From NCBI GenBank assembly GCA_037042185.1, contig JAXQJY010000025.1, positions 1,488,001 through 1,552,000 of the forward strand: DNA of 64,000 bases, written 5' to 3'. The notes below the pieces were generated by a model. That model worked only from the letters and a program-made list of their open reading frames with translations. It ran no database searches and was not told the DNA's origin. Shown here one piece after another: positions 34,242 through 45,362 of the stretch. A program made the position numbers and the translations under genes. Position 1 is the stretch's first letter. Each line of letters opens with the position of its first letter. The DNA comes from Sordariomycetes sp. S80-01Y (Eukaryota > Ascomycota > Sordariomycetes).

Positions 34242-35979
34242 ATGTCCAACCTCATCCAATTTCTCACACAAATTCGCACTCAGGTCCGCTTATCGCAATC
34301 CGACAAGCTCTGCCAGTGGCTGCAGGTTGCCCCCGAAGCCGGCCAGCAATACCACCAACTCGCAGCCGAACTACGCGCCAAATCTCCCGACGAGCTAGAC
34401 ACCGTCATCGAGACATGCCTGCCGGAAGATGACGACCACCTGGAAGAAGGCGAGGCGGCGCCTTGGGGAAGCTTCAATGCCTTCGTCAAGGACTATCTGA
34501 CGTTTTGGCGAGACGTGAATTATGAGGATCTCGTTGGGGCGCACGAGCTTCTGAGTACGGTGGTCAAGTGAGCTCCTCTCGTCTTTCTCTTGTTGAACTT
34601 CATGAGTGGATGATCTGACAATGGAATCAAAAATAGTTCCTGCTCGGTAGCCTTCTCAAACCCCCAGGGCGCGGTCCTCCTCCCCACGTCGCAGTCCCTA
34701 AGCACCACCCTGGCTGCCCTGACCATGACCCTCAGCAAACGCCCTGACCTCCTCCGCCAGCTCCAAAAGCGCGGCGGCGGCGACGACGGTCCGAACTCAC
34801 TGGCTGAGCGATCAGCAGAGACGATACAGAAGATCTTCAGAACGTGCCTGCAGGACCGGAGTACGGATCGGATTTCCACGCCTGGGGGTCTGAAGGTTGC
34901 GATTTATGCATTCGCAAACCTCGTGCTCAAGCTTCTGTTTGCTGTAAGTACTCGCTATCCGGAGGATGTCTTGGTCCTGGGGGAAATTTACTAACGGCTT
35001 CCAGTGCCGAAGAACCCAGTTGGCAACCATGCTGCTCACTCAGATCGAAAGCCAAGCGCCGCTTCTCGCCCTCTACCCAGCAGCCCAGCGGGTTACCTTC
35101 CTGTACTACCTCGGGCGATACTGGTTCTCGAACAACCACTTCCTCCGCGCAGCGCACTGTCTAGAAGAGGCTTACCTCCAATGCCCTCGCCACGCCCAGT
35201 GCACTTCACATCGCAATCGGATCCTCACATTTCTCATCCCTTGCAACATCCTGCTCGGACGCTTCCCCTCGCAAGCCCTCTTCCGAAAGCCCGAATGTGA
35301 GAGCCTCGCTCCGATCTTCCTGCCATTGTGTGTGAGCATACGAGCGGGCGACTTCGTCTCCTTCCAGGCGCATCTCCAGAAACACGAGGACTGGCTGTTC
35401 GAGAAGGGACTGCTGATACCCCTAACACACAAGCTGAGGCCGCAGCTGTGGCGAAGTCTGGCGAGGAAGACATTCTTGCTCACTTATGAGCCGCCTACTG
35501 ATGCAAACTCCCGCAAGGCTGCCACGCTCAGCCTGCCCGACTTACACGTTGCGGCAACATACACCCAGCGACGACTCCAGGGCTGGCTCGCCGCACCTCC
35601 CGCCCACCGTCCCAGCAACGCCGTCAACCCGCTCCTCGTCAAGTCCTTCCAAAACTCAACTGGGCCCAGCCTCGATGACACGACCTTGTCACCGCCACCT
35701 GGCGGTGTGAAGAAACTGCGGCCAAACGAAGGACTGGTCTGGGGGAACAAGGATGTCACCTACGCTGACGTCGAGCTCATGGTGGCAGAGTTGATACAGC
35801 AAGGTCTGATGCACGGCTTTGTGGCGCATGGCCAGGGGAGGTTCGCCATCATAGGCGCGAAGGCCAAGGGTCCTGTAGTGGCGGGGTGGCCGAAGGTGTG
35901 GGAGGCTGTCAGGGGGCGGTACGAGGGGGAGTTCGATTACGAGGAAGTGCCCGGGTGGGTGAAGAACCTAAGAGTATAG
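34242..35979 (+). CDS. CSN12: CSN12-like PCI-domain protein
   Basis: Three exons, 34242-34567, 34637-34943 and 35005-35979, encode 535 residues. The start at 34242 has a good context (CCACCATGT). The protein is helical throughout. TFLYYLGRYWFSNNHFLRAA and HRNRILTFLIPCNILLGRFP are the TPR-like segments typical of the Csn12/Thp1/PCID2 group, and the C-terminus (DVTYADVELMVAELIQQGLM, GRFAIIGAK) is the winged-helix half of a PCI domain. Csn12 proteins associate with COP9-signalosome-like and mRNA-export/splicing assemblies in yeast; which applies here cannot be told from sequence. Introns carry CTAAC or similar branch sites. Confidence 0.88.
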
Positions 35980-36629
35980 AGGGATGGGAAATATCTAGAG
36001 TGAGTTTGGAGATTATGATACCCATATGGCATGGACAGGCAAGGCAGAAAGAGACGGACGTTATTAAGTGCAATGCGATTGATTGTTATGTACTTTTTTC
36101 CTCCCATGTACACCCCAAATGAGCTCCAAGAACCAAACGTGTACAAAAATGCTCCCCCATATACAACCGTAAAACTTACGTGGCGTCATGTCGAGAAACA
36201 ACCAAACGTCGCTCGCCCGGCCCGCCTCCATGCTAGAGAATCTTTTTTCGTCTTTCCTACTCCAAATTCGAAAAATGTGTCCAAAAAAGAAAAACATACC
36301 CCAAGTGAAGGGGAGGCGGGAAGATCTTGTCCGAGGTACGACGACGCAAAAGGGGGTATATCTATATATGTGTGTGTGAAGAATTAGATCGTGAAGAATA
36401 TAAGACCGTCAGGGTCGTGAAGAAGAGAGCGGCCCCCTCGACGAAGAACGAGGGGGCCGTAGGTCGGGGGCGAGGTGGAACCAGCACACGCGAAGGTGTT
36501 TGGTATATATAAGGATGAAGAGGATCCGGCTGTCAAGCCAGGATGCGCGCGTAGCGCGCGATTTGGGGACCGTTGCCCCTAAGGACAGACCGAGGGTTCC
36601 CAAGCAGGTGCGCTCGGAGAAAGGCAGGC
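35980..36629. other. Convergent 3' region with a strong hairpin
   Basis: It lies between the ends of the CSN12-like gene (+) and the SUN-family gene (-). It contains the perfect hairpin at 36431-36460 and a short GCGCGC/GCGCGC palindrome near 36545. No coding signal was seen. Confidence 0.5.
36431..36460. repeat. Perfect 11-bp inverted repeat (hairpin)
   Basis: CGGCCCCCTCG (36431-36441) and CGAGGGGGCCG (36450-36460) are exact reverse complements around an 8-nt loop. It lies 170 nt past the stop of the minus-strand SUN gene, so probably in its 3' untranslated region, where it would form a very stable stem. Confidence 0.75.
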
Positions 36630-38084
36630 TTAAAAGAAGCAGGCAGCGGCAATGAAAGCGATCAGGAGTCCAGCGAAAGCCGGGCTGCGACCAGGACGCC
36701 CAGCCTCGTCCTTCTCATCCTCGGTCTCTTTGGCTTCGCCACCGGAAGTCTCCTCCGCAGCGTCGGCGGGAAGGGTGACGGAGTGGGAGTCCTCGTAGGA
36801 AGATGTGCTGTTGTTCTGCTCGTGGAAAATACCCGGCTTGACGCTGGGCTTGGATTTCTTGCTGGTGCTGGAAGAGCTGGTGGAGGTTGTGGTAGGAGTA
36901 GGGGTGGGGGTTGAGGAAGAGACGCTGGTGCTGGTGGGCTCCTCAGAAGTGGTTGGCTCAGGGGTCGAGGTGGGAGTCTCAGTGGTAGGCTCGGGCTCAG
37001 GAGTGGAGGTCGTGGGCTCGGCCGTGGTTGTGGGCTCAGGCTCCTCCTCCTCCTCTTCAGCCTGGACGGAGATGGTGTCGTCGTCATCAGACCCGGAGTC
37101 ACCACCGTCGGTGTAAGCAACAATGTTGGCAGTACTGCCCTTCTGGACAGTAACAACGCAGTAGTCGTTGCCGGCGTCGCCAGTTCCAGTCAGCAGGGAC
37201 TCAACGAGACCCTCCTTGGTACCACCAGGCTTGATACCACAAGGCAGACCGGTGCAGCCGCCATCAGGGCACTCAACCTTGACGCCGAACTCGACCTTCT
37301 GGCTGCTCAGGATTGAGACCTTCTGCCACTCAGGGTTCCATCCGACCTTGAGGAAGGTGTTGCCGCTGGAGTCGGTGTTGGCGCCAGCGACGTAGGGGGA
37401 CCAGTTACCAATGGCAACAGTATCATCACCCCATTTGCAGTCGGATTCGCCGGAGCCAGGAGGGTTGATATAGAAGTGAGCCGAGGTCTCGCACCAGTAG
37501 TTCGTGTCAGGAACGGCGATGGTAGCACCGACGCTGTCAACGAGGGTGGGGATGATCATGGCTTCATTTCCGGGGTAGATGGTCTGGCAGAAGGAGAGGC
37601 TCTTTCCAGCCTTGCTGACAGCCTTCACAGATCCAGTTCCCTGAACACAATTGGGCTGGTCAGGGAAGGGCTTTGAGACCTTTCCTCCCTTTCCGCAGTA
37701 CAATCCACCGTTCATGGAAGACGGATACGAGACAGTAGAATCGGGATCCCACTGGTTCATGACCATACCAGGCTTGCATGCGAAGGGGCAGTACATGTCC
37801 TCTTCACAGGTCTGATCAGGGCTCATGGCCCATCCACCGTTGTCCTCGCCGGGCGTGATAGCTACCATGTTGGGGTCGTCGTCGGGAAACGCGCAGGTCG
37901 ACTTCTTGACAATCTCAGGGGCGGCATCCTCAGCGGCACGCCCATGGTGATGAGTGTGAGAGTGTCTCTTGTCGATTTGCTGGTGGACGTGACGGTGGTT
38001 GTGACTGAGGCTGGCCTCGCAGAAGGGGGCGGACAGGAGGACCAGCGCCCAGCCGAGGGCGCCGTGGGCTGTTGACAGCTTCAT
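36630..38084 (-). CDS. SUN-family cell-wall protein, GPI-anchored
   Basis: Single exon of 484 residues, started at the ATG that opens a signal peptide (MKLSTAHGALGWALVLLSAP); an in-frame ATG 23 codons earlier would bury it. A His-rich segment follows (SHNHRHVHQQ, HSHTHHHG) with a Lys-Arg site between them. The SUN domain spans about residues 55-310, with the cysteine pattern CEEDMYC-PFAC-KPG and the stretches YPSSMNGGLYCGKGG and NYWCETSAHFYINPPGSGES. A Thr/Pro/Glu-rich linker and a C-terminal hydrophobic tail (SPAFAGLLIAFIAAACFF) indicate a GPI anchor. SUN proteins (yeast Sun4, Sim1, Uth1) act on wall beta-glucan, in septation and cell separation. Confidence 0.93.
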   Translation of the reverse strand: MKLSTAHGALGWALVLLSAPFCEASLSHNHRHVHQQIDKRHSHTHHHGRAAEDAAPEIVKKSTCAFPDDDPNMVAITPGEDNGGWAMSPDQTCEEDMYCPFACKPGMVMNQWDPDSTVSYPSSMNGGLYCGKGGKVSKPFPDQPNCVQGTGSVKAVSKAGKSLSFCQTIYPGNEAMIIPTLVDSVGATIAVPDTNYWCETSAHFYINPPGSGESDCKWGDDTVAIGNWSPYVAGANTDSSGNTFLKVGWNPEWQKVSILSSQKVEFGVKVECPDGGCTGLPCGIKPGGTKEGLVESLLTGTGDAGNDYCVVTVQKGSTANIVAYTDGGDSGSDDDDTISVQAEEEEEEPEPTTTAEPTTSTPEPEPTTETPTSTPEPTTSEEPTSTSVSSSTPTPTPTTTSTSSSSTSKKSKPSVKPGIFHEQNNSTSSYEDSHSVTLPADAAEETSGGEAKETEDEKDEAGRPGRSPAFAGLLIAFIAAACFF

Positions 38085-40225
38085 GGTAAAGAATGTGTTG
38101 GCTGCGAAGGTGTTTGTGATATCCCGATATAGAGGCGCGTCGGGTCGCGGCAAGGGTCAAAGTCGACTGTCAGACGGGTTGTGGGCTGGCGCTGACAGGA
38201 TTTTGGGCAAAGCGAATGTGGTGGTCCTCGAGGGAGCCGTGGATTGTGTGAGTGTAGTATTGAACGAGTGGAAATGTCGTCGAGACAGACGAGCAGTGTA
38301 AAAGCGCCTGCTCAGCAGACAAACAGCGATGGCAGAAGGTCAAAGAGTGACTTGAGGTTGGTGCTGATCAAGGAGCGAAAAGGAACGGAGTTCGACAGAG
38401 GAGAACTGGAGAAGTACGAGTACGGAGCCCAAAGCGCAAGCAAGCCCTTGCTTGGTACAGGCAGCTGAAGGAGAGTTTGCCGCAGAGCAGAGCAAGGGCT
38501 GAACCAGGATAATGACTTGGATGGGAGGCGATCTCCCACTCTCATCAAAGAGTCTGCGGTGGAGTGGGTTCGCTTAAATGAGACGGGAGTCCATTCCAGC
38601 CAATCTGAGCGCGTGCCTGAAATGAAGGCATCCCAGGACTTGCGGGGCCATGCAAGGCACGGACGAGGTACGTATCTTTTATCCTTCCCTTCTTCCACCC
38701 GGCCGGGGATGAAGTCTTTTTCGATTCACCTTCCGATACAACGACTCGATTGCCGTCTCACATCTGGGGGGGCCCGAGGGCTCGAAGCAGGGTCTTGTCC
38801 CGTCGGTAGTTTGGTCTGGAGCTCCCGCGACGGGCACGAGGGCAACCAGCGCCCGGCCAGAACCCAGCACCCAGAAGCCAGAACCAGGTGGCACGCTCCG
38901 CGTTGCTCGGGCAGCGATTCCAGCGCATCGCGATGCGACACGTGAGTGACTCGCGCGTTGGCAACCAACTCACTGGCACTAAGCGTTAGCGTGTTGTTCC
39001 TTGCGGATCAGCTCCCCATCCACTCGGCTCAAGCCGTGACAACTCAACTCAATCGTGACCCGATCTTCCACCCCCAGCCTACCCGGCACCCATCGGTTGT
39101 CATCGATGTTTGGGGACGGTTGCAAGAACTTTGGGCTTCGACGTCATGAGTCGCAAGCTTGGAATGCTCTACTGACCACCTACTGGCCAGTACTGACCAG
39201 TATCAATGACTTTGTGCCTACCCTGTGCTGCATGCCAGTCTCCTTTAAATCTTCAAACCGGTGCGCTAAGCATGCGACGTTGTTGGCGTGGTTGGCATGT
39301 TCACTGTTCGCGACGGGTAACTCGAGACGGCATCAAACGCCAACACGACGAGTCAAGCTGAAGTGTGCTGATATGCAATATTCCAAGCTTTGATATGGCG
39401 ACATGAGGTTCTCGTGAAAGCATTCAAGAGGCGCTCGATGAAGTAACAGCTTCCGAGCTGGAATTGAGTGTGGCATGCAGTCGTCTTGGCCTTGAGCACG
39501 CCTTTTCTCGTTGGCCAGCCAAAGAAACAAAGAACAGCTGCTGCACCCCGAAACAGAACAACTTGACCACAGGTGTCGAAATGTGATGACCTCATGTTTT
39601 GATTCCGAACTCAAAGGTGAGCATTGTGCATGGCGGCCCCCTCGCGCCTGCGCTTACCAACGACCCCTCGCTTATGCTTATTTTTAGCGCGCCCACGAAG
39701 CCCCCGAGGGTCGACCACACGGTCGGCTGTGTAAGTCGCCTCAAGCCACGACGCCACGTCCCCCAAACGTTGACCACCAATGGTCTTGCATGAAACTTGC
39801 GCACAAGACACGGATCCCTGCCTCGGGAGATGGTTTATATGCTGATGCCATTAACACTGCGGCCTATGTCAGCACTGCTCCGTGGCTCGAGACAAGTAGT
39901 CACCCGTTATCCATATTACGATACCCCCCCCCAATGTACGCCTCCCGGGGAGGCCAGGCGAATTTGGATGACTTCGCCAGCCGGATCTTTTGTATCCGGT
40001 AAGTGAGGGGTTCGGAACGACATCTCTTGATATTATCGTGAATAAATTGACATCGGGACAGGGGTGAGATGGAAGATAAATAGACGTGTGTTGCTGTTGT
40101 TGAAACACATCCTCATCAAGCTCAGGAAACAAATCATACTTGCAATTGTTCCTCAAGATATCTTGACCAACCCTTCATCCTCACTTTAAAGACATCCCCA
40201 ATCTTACTCCAGTAAAGTATCCAAA
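38085..40225. other. 2.1-kb intergenic region; no gene seen
   Basis: This is the longest gap in the gene-rich part: divergent promoters of the SUN gene (-) and the spherulin-like gene (+). Only short ORFs overlapping on both strands occur. A C9-type run is at about 39926. I saw no conserved domain, tRNA or repeat. Confidence 0.45.
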
Positions 40226-41077
40226 ATGTTCATCAACTCAGCCCTCGCAACCACCCTAGTGGCATTCGCCTTGTCCGCAACGGCTGCTCCTGCACAGGGC
40301 CAGCATGAGAAGCGAGGAGAACTAAGCCTGACGGCCCAGCTCCAGCTCTCAGACCTGTAAGCATACTCTTGCCTTCCATGTCAATCTCGTGTGCGTCTCC
40401 TGACAGCTTCGCAGTGCTGCAGACCGCTTCGCCCTCCTCCCCGACGACGATGACTTCATCTTCGACTTCAACCAGCCCCAAATGAATCCTGGCAAGGGGG
40501 GTGAGCTCATCGCCGCCAACCGCAAGACCTTCCCGGCCCTCGTAGGTACCGGCTCTGGCATGGCGCTCGGACGCATTGACGGTTCGTTTCTTCCCGCATA
40601 GTCCCCTGAACCAAACAAAACCTTGGCGCAAAGCCTAATCTCGTTCTAGCTTGTGGCATGAACACCCTCCACGTTCACCCCCGATCTGCTGAGCTCCAGA
40701 TCGTCACCGCCGGCCGCCTCATCACTGAGATGGTCCCGGAGAACGGAGTCCTCGACGCCGACGGCAAGCGTCGCGTCATTCGCACCGAACTTACCAAGAA
40801 CATGATGACCCCCTTCTACCAGGGCAGCATCCACACCCAGTTCAACCCTGACTGCCACCCGGCCACCTTCGTGGCGAGCTTCGCGGCTGAGGACTTTGGA
40901 ACGGGACAGATTGCGGACGAGACGTTTGCTCTGAGCGACGATGTTATCGCCGCCACGTTTGGACAGAGCATTGCCGGGGAGGACATTGAAAAGGTCAGGG
41001 GGGCTATCCCCGCGAACATTGCGCTTGGTGTGGAGGAATGCTTGAAGAAATGCGGCATCAAGAAGAAGGACTACTAG
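40226..41077 (+). CDS. Secreted spherulin-1A-like cupin
   Basis: Three exons, 40226-40356, 40415-40581 and 40650-41077, encode 241 residues. A clear signal peptide opens the protein (MFINSALATTLVAFALSATA, cut near APA), followed by a Lys-Arg site (HEKRGEL) that may be cleaved. The germin-like cupin has motif 1 as HVHPRSAELQIVTAG (His-x-His-x4-Glu-x6-Gly) and motif 2 as GSIHTQFN (Gly-x2-His-x3-Asn), so all metal ligands are present. Its relatives are slime-mould spherulin 1 and plant germins, manganese-binding extracellular proteins; whether this one has oxalate oxidase or dismutase activity cannot be read. It is probably exported to wall or medium. Confidence 0.92.
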
Positions 41078-41277
41078 AAGGACTTGAGAGAATTGCGCGG
41101 ACGTGACGAAAAGTTTAATGAAGGGTGTGTAATGTTGGCAGCTGTCTCAAATTGTTAAGCTAGCTCTACCTCGACATCCAATCAAGGCTTGATGTACAAT
41201 TATCATCGCGTGACCGTAGATATTACAAGATGTTACAGTATTGCACAAGTCAAGTCACCAGTCCAGATTCCTTGTCT

Positions 41278-43794
41278 TCACAGCCCCTTTTCACGGTGAC
41301 CCACGACCTTTGCAAAGGAGTCGAAGGACATGGTCATGGAATGTCTCCCAGCAGTCTTGCTCCTGAGGTGGTCATCGTAGTCCAGCATCTCCTTGTAGGG
41401 GACCTTGGCAACGATCTCGGTTTGCCTTGCCATCGACTTCTTCCCGCGCAGCGACGTCTGTGCGTCGTAGGGGTCCGGCGGCGCATAGATCTTGGAGACA
41501 TCGATAAACTCGTCCCCGGTGGACTCGGCAGATCGATCGTTGACCTCAAGGATCGTGCCACCGGCCCCTGCTGTGATGTCGTGTTGCACTGTGCCCGCCA
41601 CACCTTCGGGACAGAGAATGTGTGCCAGCATAATGGGCTCCGAAATACCAATTTGCTGCTTATTGAATGCGTCGCGCAAAGCAGCTTGAATGCCGAGCCT
41701 GGCTGCACCGCTGAAGTGGCCTCCCGTTGGTGTTTCAAAGGCGCCGGCCGAGGTGTCAAGAGTGATCATGACGTGACACCCATGGACGGGTGCTGCTCGT
41801 CGCGGCCCTCGTGCCATACCTGCTATGGCCCCGTTGAGGAGCTGATGGATGGCGTCTTCCTCGTCGAAGGGTAGCTCTTCATCCTTTGACGTCTTAGGCA
41901 CACTGATGGTGAAGATGTTGCCGTCCCTTTCGATACCAGTGTCCTCGAGTCTCACCCGTTCGGCCTCTTCAATAGGCTCTAGTGCGATGGTGCATGATAC
42001 TTTGCCCGACTTGCTGGCCACAGACTTATCAAAGACGGATGTTTGAGAGGGCGTTGTACTCAGCAGACACTCCTTGTAGTCAACTTCAATAGGGCCAAAC
42101 TCGGCGTCGATCTTGTGCTTCTGACGCATGTTGTGGAGAGAGACTTCGATATGCAGCTTCCCCATACCTTGTACAATGAACTGATCGGTCTTCTCATCGC
42201 GACTGAAGCGCAGGCTGGGATCCTCACGGGAAGCGTTCTCGAGAGCTTGGTGCAACTCGTTGGCTGCTGATAGACCAAAAGGCTCTACTTGCAAGAAGGC
42301 CACCGGTGGAGGGATCTCTGGTGGTCGAATTTGGATGTGCTTGAAGGTATCAGTCACACCCTTGTTGTTGACAGTCGTGATCAGAGTATCGCCTGTCCGC
42401 GAATGCTTCAGTCCTCGTAGTGCTCCAATCTGGCCAACGGACAGCTCTTGCACATCCTGAGTCTTATTCGCTGAGATCTGCAGGATGCCCATTGGGCGCT
42501 CATTGGCGTTGACGTGAGTGTTGTAGGTCGAAGCATTCTTGGTCATGGTGCCATGATAGACCCTCACGAAACTGATGACGCCTTCCTTCGGGTGGTTGAA
42601 AACCTTGAAGACGGAAGCCACACTGGCAATTTGAGCCTTCGAGCCCTTCTTGTCCTTCTCTTTAAGATATTGGGGGAGCTTGTACCTAGCAGCCCCGACG
42701 CGCACATCGACATCTGGTCGATCCGCCGGACTCGGGATATAGTCGGTGATGGCGTCCATCAGGGGCTGAACACCGATATGTCGGAAGCTTGAGCCTGCGA
42801 AAACAGGAATGACGTTGGCCTCGCCGTCCTGGATCACCCTTCTGATAGCTTGCTTGATGAGTGGGGTTGAGATCTCCTTCTCTGCGAGGAATTCCTCCAT
42901 GACGGCCTCGTCGAAGTCCGCCAGGCCCTCGATCAGCTTTTGCCGGGCGACTTGGATCTCGGGAACAAGGTCCCTATTCGACGACCCTTCAAGCTTCTCC
43001 TTAAGCGCCTTTTTGTCGAAGGACACTTTCTCCCGCTCGGACTTCCAGCGGTAGCCGACCTCATTGACAATGTCAATGACTCCAACGAAGTTGTCCTTCT
43101 CCCACCATGGAATCTGGCACACAAGTGGCCATCCTTTCAGCCGCGTCCCGACCTCAAGGACCGACTTCTTGAACGAGGCACCTTCACGGTCGAGCTTATT
43201 GCAGTAGACGATCCTCGGCACCCTGAATTCATGTGCCGACGCCCACACTCTCTCGGTGTGCGCCTCGACACCCTTGACTGAGTCGATGATGCAGACTGCT
43301 CCATCAAGAACCGGGAGGCAACGGTCTACCTCGAATCTGAAGTCCTGGTGGCCCGGAGTGTCGATAAGATTGACCGTCTTGGGGAACGTCCCTGTTGGGC
43401 AGTCCTGCTGTAGCGGCCAGTGGAAAGTGATGGCCGCAGATTGTATAGTGATGCCCCTCTGCCGTTCTAAGTCCAGGAAGTCCGTCACTGTGTTCCCGGC
43501 GTCGACGTCACCTACTCTCTGCGTGACACCGCTGTAATATAGCATGCGCTCAGTCGTTGTAGTTTTCCCCTGAGGTCGTCAGCATAGGCACTGGGAGTGG
43601 ATCCGGATTGCACCAACCGCATCGACGTGAGCAATAATACCTATGTTGCGGATGTCCTCCAAAGGTACGTGAGCACCAGCTTGCACTTGGCTGTAGAGCC
43701 TCGTTGCAACCGTTGGCGCTTGAGGAGCTTGCCATAGCCGAGCGAGGCAACTTCGCCTGGCCGGAGCCTGACGAAGCAATGAAGCAATAATCAT
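41278..43794 (-). CDS. MEF2: Mitochondrial ribosome-releasing factor 2 (EF-G2)
   Basis: Two exons on the minus strand, 43618-43794 and 41278-43569, encode 822 residues. The first 45 residues are basic and Ser/Ala-rich (MIIASLLRQAPARRSCLARL), as in a mitochondrial presequence. The GTPase has G1 AHVDAGKTTTTE, G3 DTPGHQDF and G4 CNKLD, then the EF-G domains II-V (for example GMGKLHIEVSLHNMR, VDYKECLLS, PVHGCHVMITLDT, EPIMLAHILCPEG). Low overall similarity to the translocase and the insert pattern fit EF-G2/MEF2, which recycles ribosomes with RRF after termination. The intron cuts the P-loop between AHVDA and GKTTT. A short upstream ORF touches the start codon. Confidence 0.94.
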
Positions 43795-43820
43795 GGGACA
43801 CACTGCTTGTGATGAAGCAT
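43791..43820 (-). promoter_or_regulatory. Upstream ORF overlapping the MEF2 start
   Basis: A nine-codon ORF (MLHHKQCVP) in the MEF2 leader ends in a TGA that shares two bases with the MEF2 ATG (ATGA). Such an arrangement can couple termination to re-initiation. The sequence is certain; regulation is inferred and depends on the transcript start. Confidence 0.5.
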
Positions 43821-44250
43821 TTTCAGAAAATACAGGATCTTAAACACCGAGCAATATCGAGACCCCTTTTTCAGAATGCAGTCAATCGGACTTCCGTTTG
43901 GAGCTATCAAGGAGGCATTGAAGGGTGAGCCGCTCAAATGCTTTGCCTGAGGTGTGGCTCAAGCTGTGACGCACGTGGCTGAATCAAGGTCCACTCAGTG
44001 GCTTGGGAGCTCATCTCCCAGGCTTCAGCCAAACCTGCAACTCAGCCTCCTCCAATGTCGAAGCCTGCGACAGCATCAATCCGTCCGTCTCCACGATCTT
44101 CGTCACCACACGTCTCCTATCCGCAGCTGCCTGGTATTCGGGAATTCTTATAGCTTCGCGACCGCCGCCGAACCCTCCCTGACCCTCCAGGATCAACCTG
44201 CGAACCGCCGACACCTATCGCGACGTCATTCGATCCGAACAACCAACACA
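43795..44250. other. Divergent promoter, MEF2 and TVP15
   Basis: The region separates the MEF2 (-) and TVP15 (+) start codons. Besides the MEF2 uORF I see only short overlapping ORFs. Confidence 0.5.
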
Positions 44251-44913
44251 ATGGAGCTCTCTGATATCTTGTATGCAGACTCGAGTGCTTGACGCGCATC
44301 ATGGCCCTAGAGAACAGTGTGCTAATGTGTCCCGCTTCAACAGCCGTATTGTCAACTTGGCCATTGGTACCATTACTGCCCTCGGCGGTATTGCGTCCAT
44401 TTTCGGCTTCTCCCTGTATGTTCGGCCCTTGATCACCAGTGCGCAATGGCCTCTCCCCCCCCCCGCATGCGCTCTAGCGACACAGGCGGACGAGTACTGA
44501 CAATCAATCCAGTTCCTCCATTGTTGTCGGTGTCTACCTGATCATCTTCGGTCTCTGCATCGCGCTGCTCGGTATGCCCATGCAACATCCACCGACTGGC
44601 TTCTCTAACCCCCTGCAGAGTTCCAAATTCCCCCTCAAGTTTCGCGCTACGCCTCTTTCCTCTTCTCCTTCATCGGTCGCGGTGTCTGTAAGTCCAACCC
44701 CCTCCTCCTGACGGCGTGCTTGCGCTGACTCGCGCAGTCTACATCTTCATCGGCTGTCTCATCCTCGGCGACAAGGTCCTCAGCCAGATCGCCGGTGGTA
44801 TCGTTGGCATCATTGGTATCGCCTACGTCGCCCTCGAGTTCGTTCCTTCGATCGAGCCCCCTGCCAACATGCGCGAGGCTGAGGCCGCTGGATGGGGTGC
44901 TGAGCAGGTCTAA
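44251..44913 (+). CDS. TVP15: Golgi membrane protein TVP15 (COPI-associated family)
   Basis: Five short exons, 44251-44270, 44344-44415, 44513-44571, 44619-44687 and 44738-44913, encode 131 residues. The protein starts MELSDIFRIVNLAIGTITAL and has four hydrophobic segments: around GTITALGGIASIFGF, SSIVVGVYLIIFGLCIALL, SFLFSFIGRGVFYIFIGCLI and IAGGIVGIIGIAYVALEFV. The short loop EFQIPPQVSRYASF and the Gly-rich helices match the COPI-associated/Tvp15 family. Members sit in late Golgi membranes with Tvp18 and Tvp23 and affect vesicle traffic. The gene is hard to see as one ORF because exon 1 is only 20 nt; all five phases agree. Confidence 0.9.
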
Positions 44914-45362
44914 GTGGCGTCGCTTCGACCGAGTACCTTGCTCGAGACCAGCGGGCATTATGCGAAATGAAAAGTCCTACGATAGCAGGGTGAAATGCTA
45001 GACTGGGGAACTGTACGGCGAGATGATGATGGGCGGCGCATGGTCGTGTGACGTAGCGCTTGCATGTTGTACTGACTAGCTGGAGGACGGGCTAGGAGAT
45101 GGGTATAGAACACCAAATGGAGTTAAACAGAAGACAGTATTGATGAATATATGTCATGTTGAAAATGTTCAACCCCCATAAAGTGACGATGTTTGCCCGC
45201 CCTCTGCGTCGTCTAGTATTGAGTACGACGGTCTGTTCAGAGAGAGTACACCTGCGCAAGCTAAGCTCACATGTAACCTCCACCACCAACCTCGTAGCTA
45301 CTACGCTTGTAATCAACAACACCCGAACACGCAAAAGCGCCATCGGAAAATCCATAGTAACA
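44914..45362. other. Intergenic; no gene seen
   Basis: This is the 3' flank of TVP15 and the leader of the next gene. An ORF in frame with that gene extends upstream to 45156, but the ATG at 45363 has the better context and product start. Confidence 0.45.
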
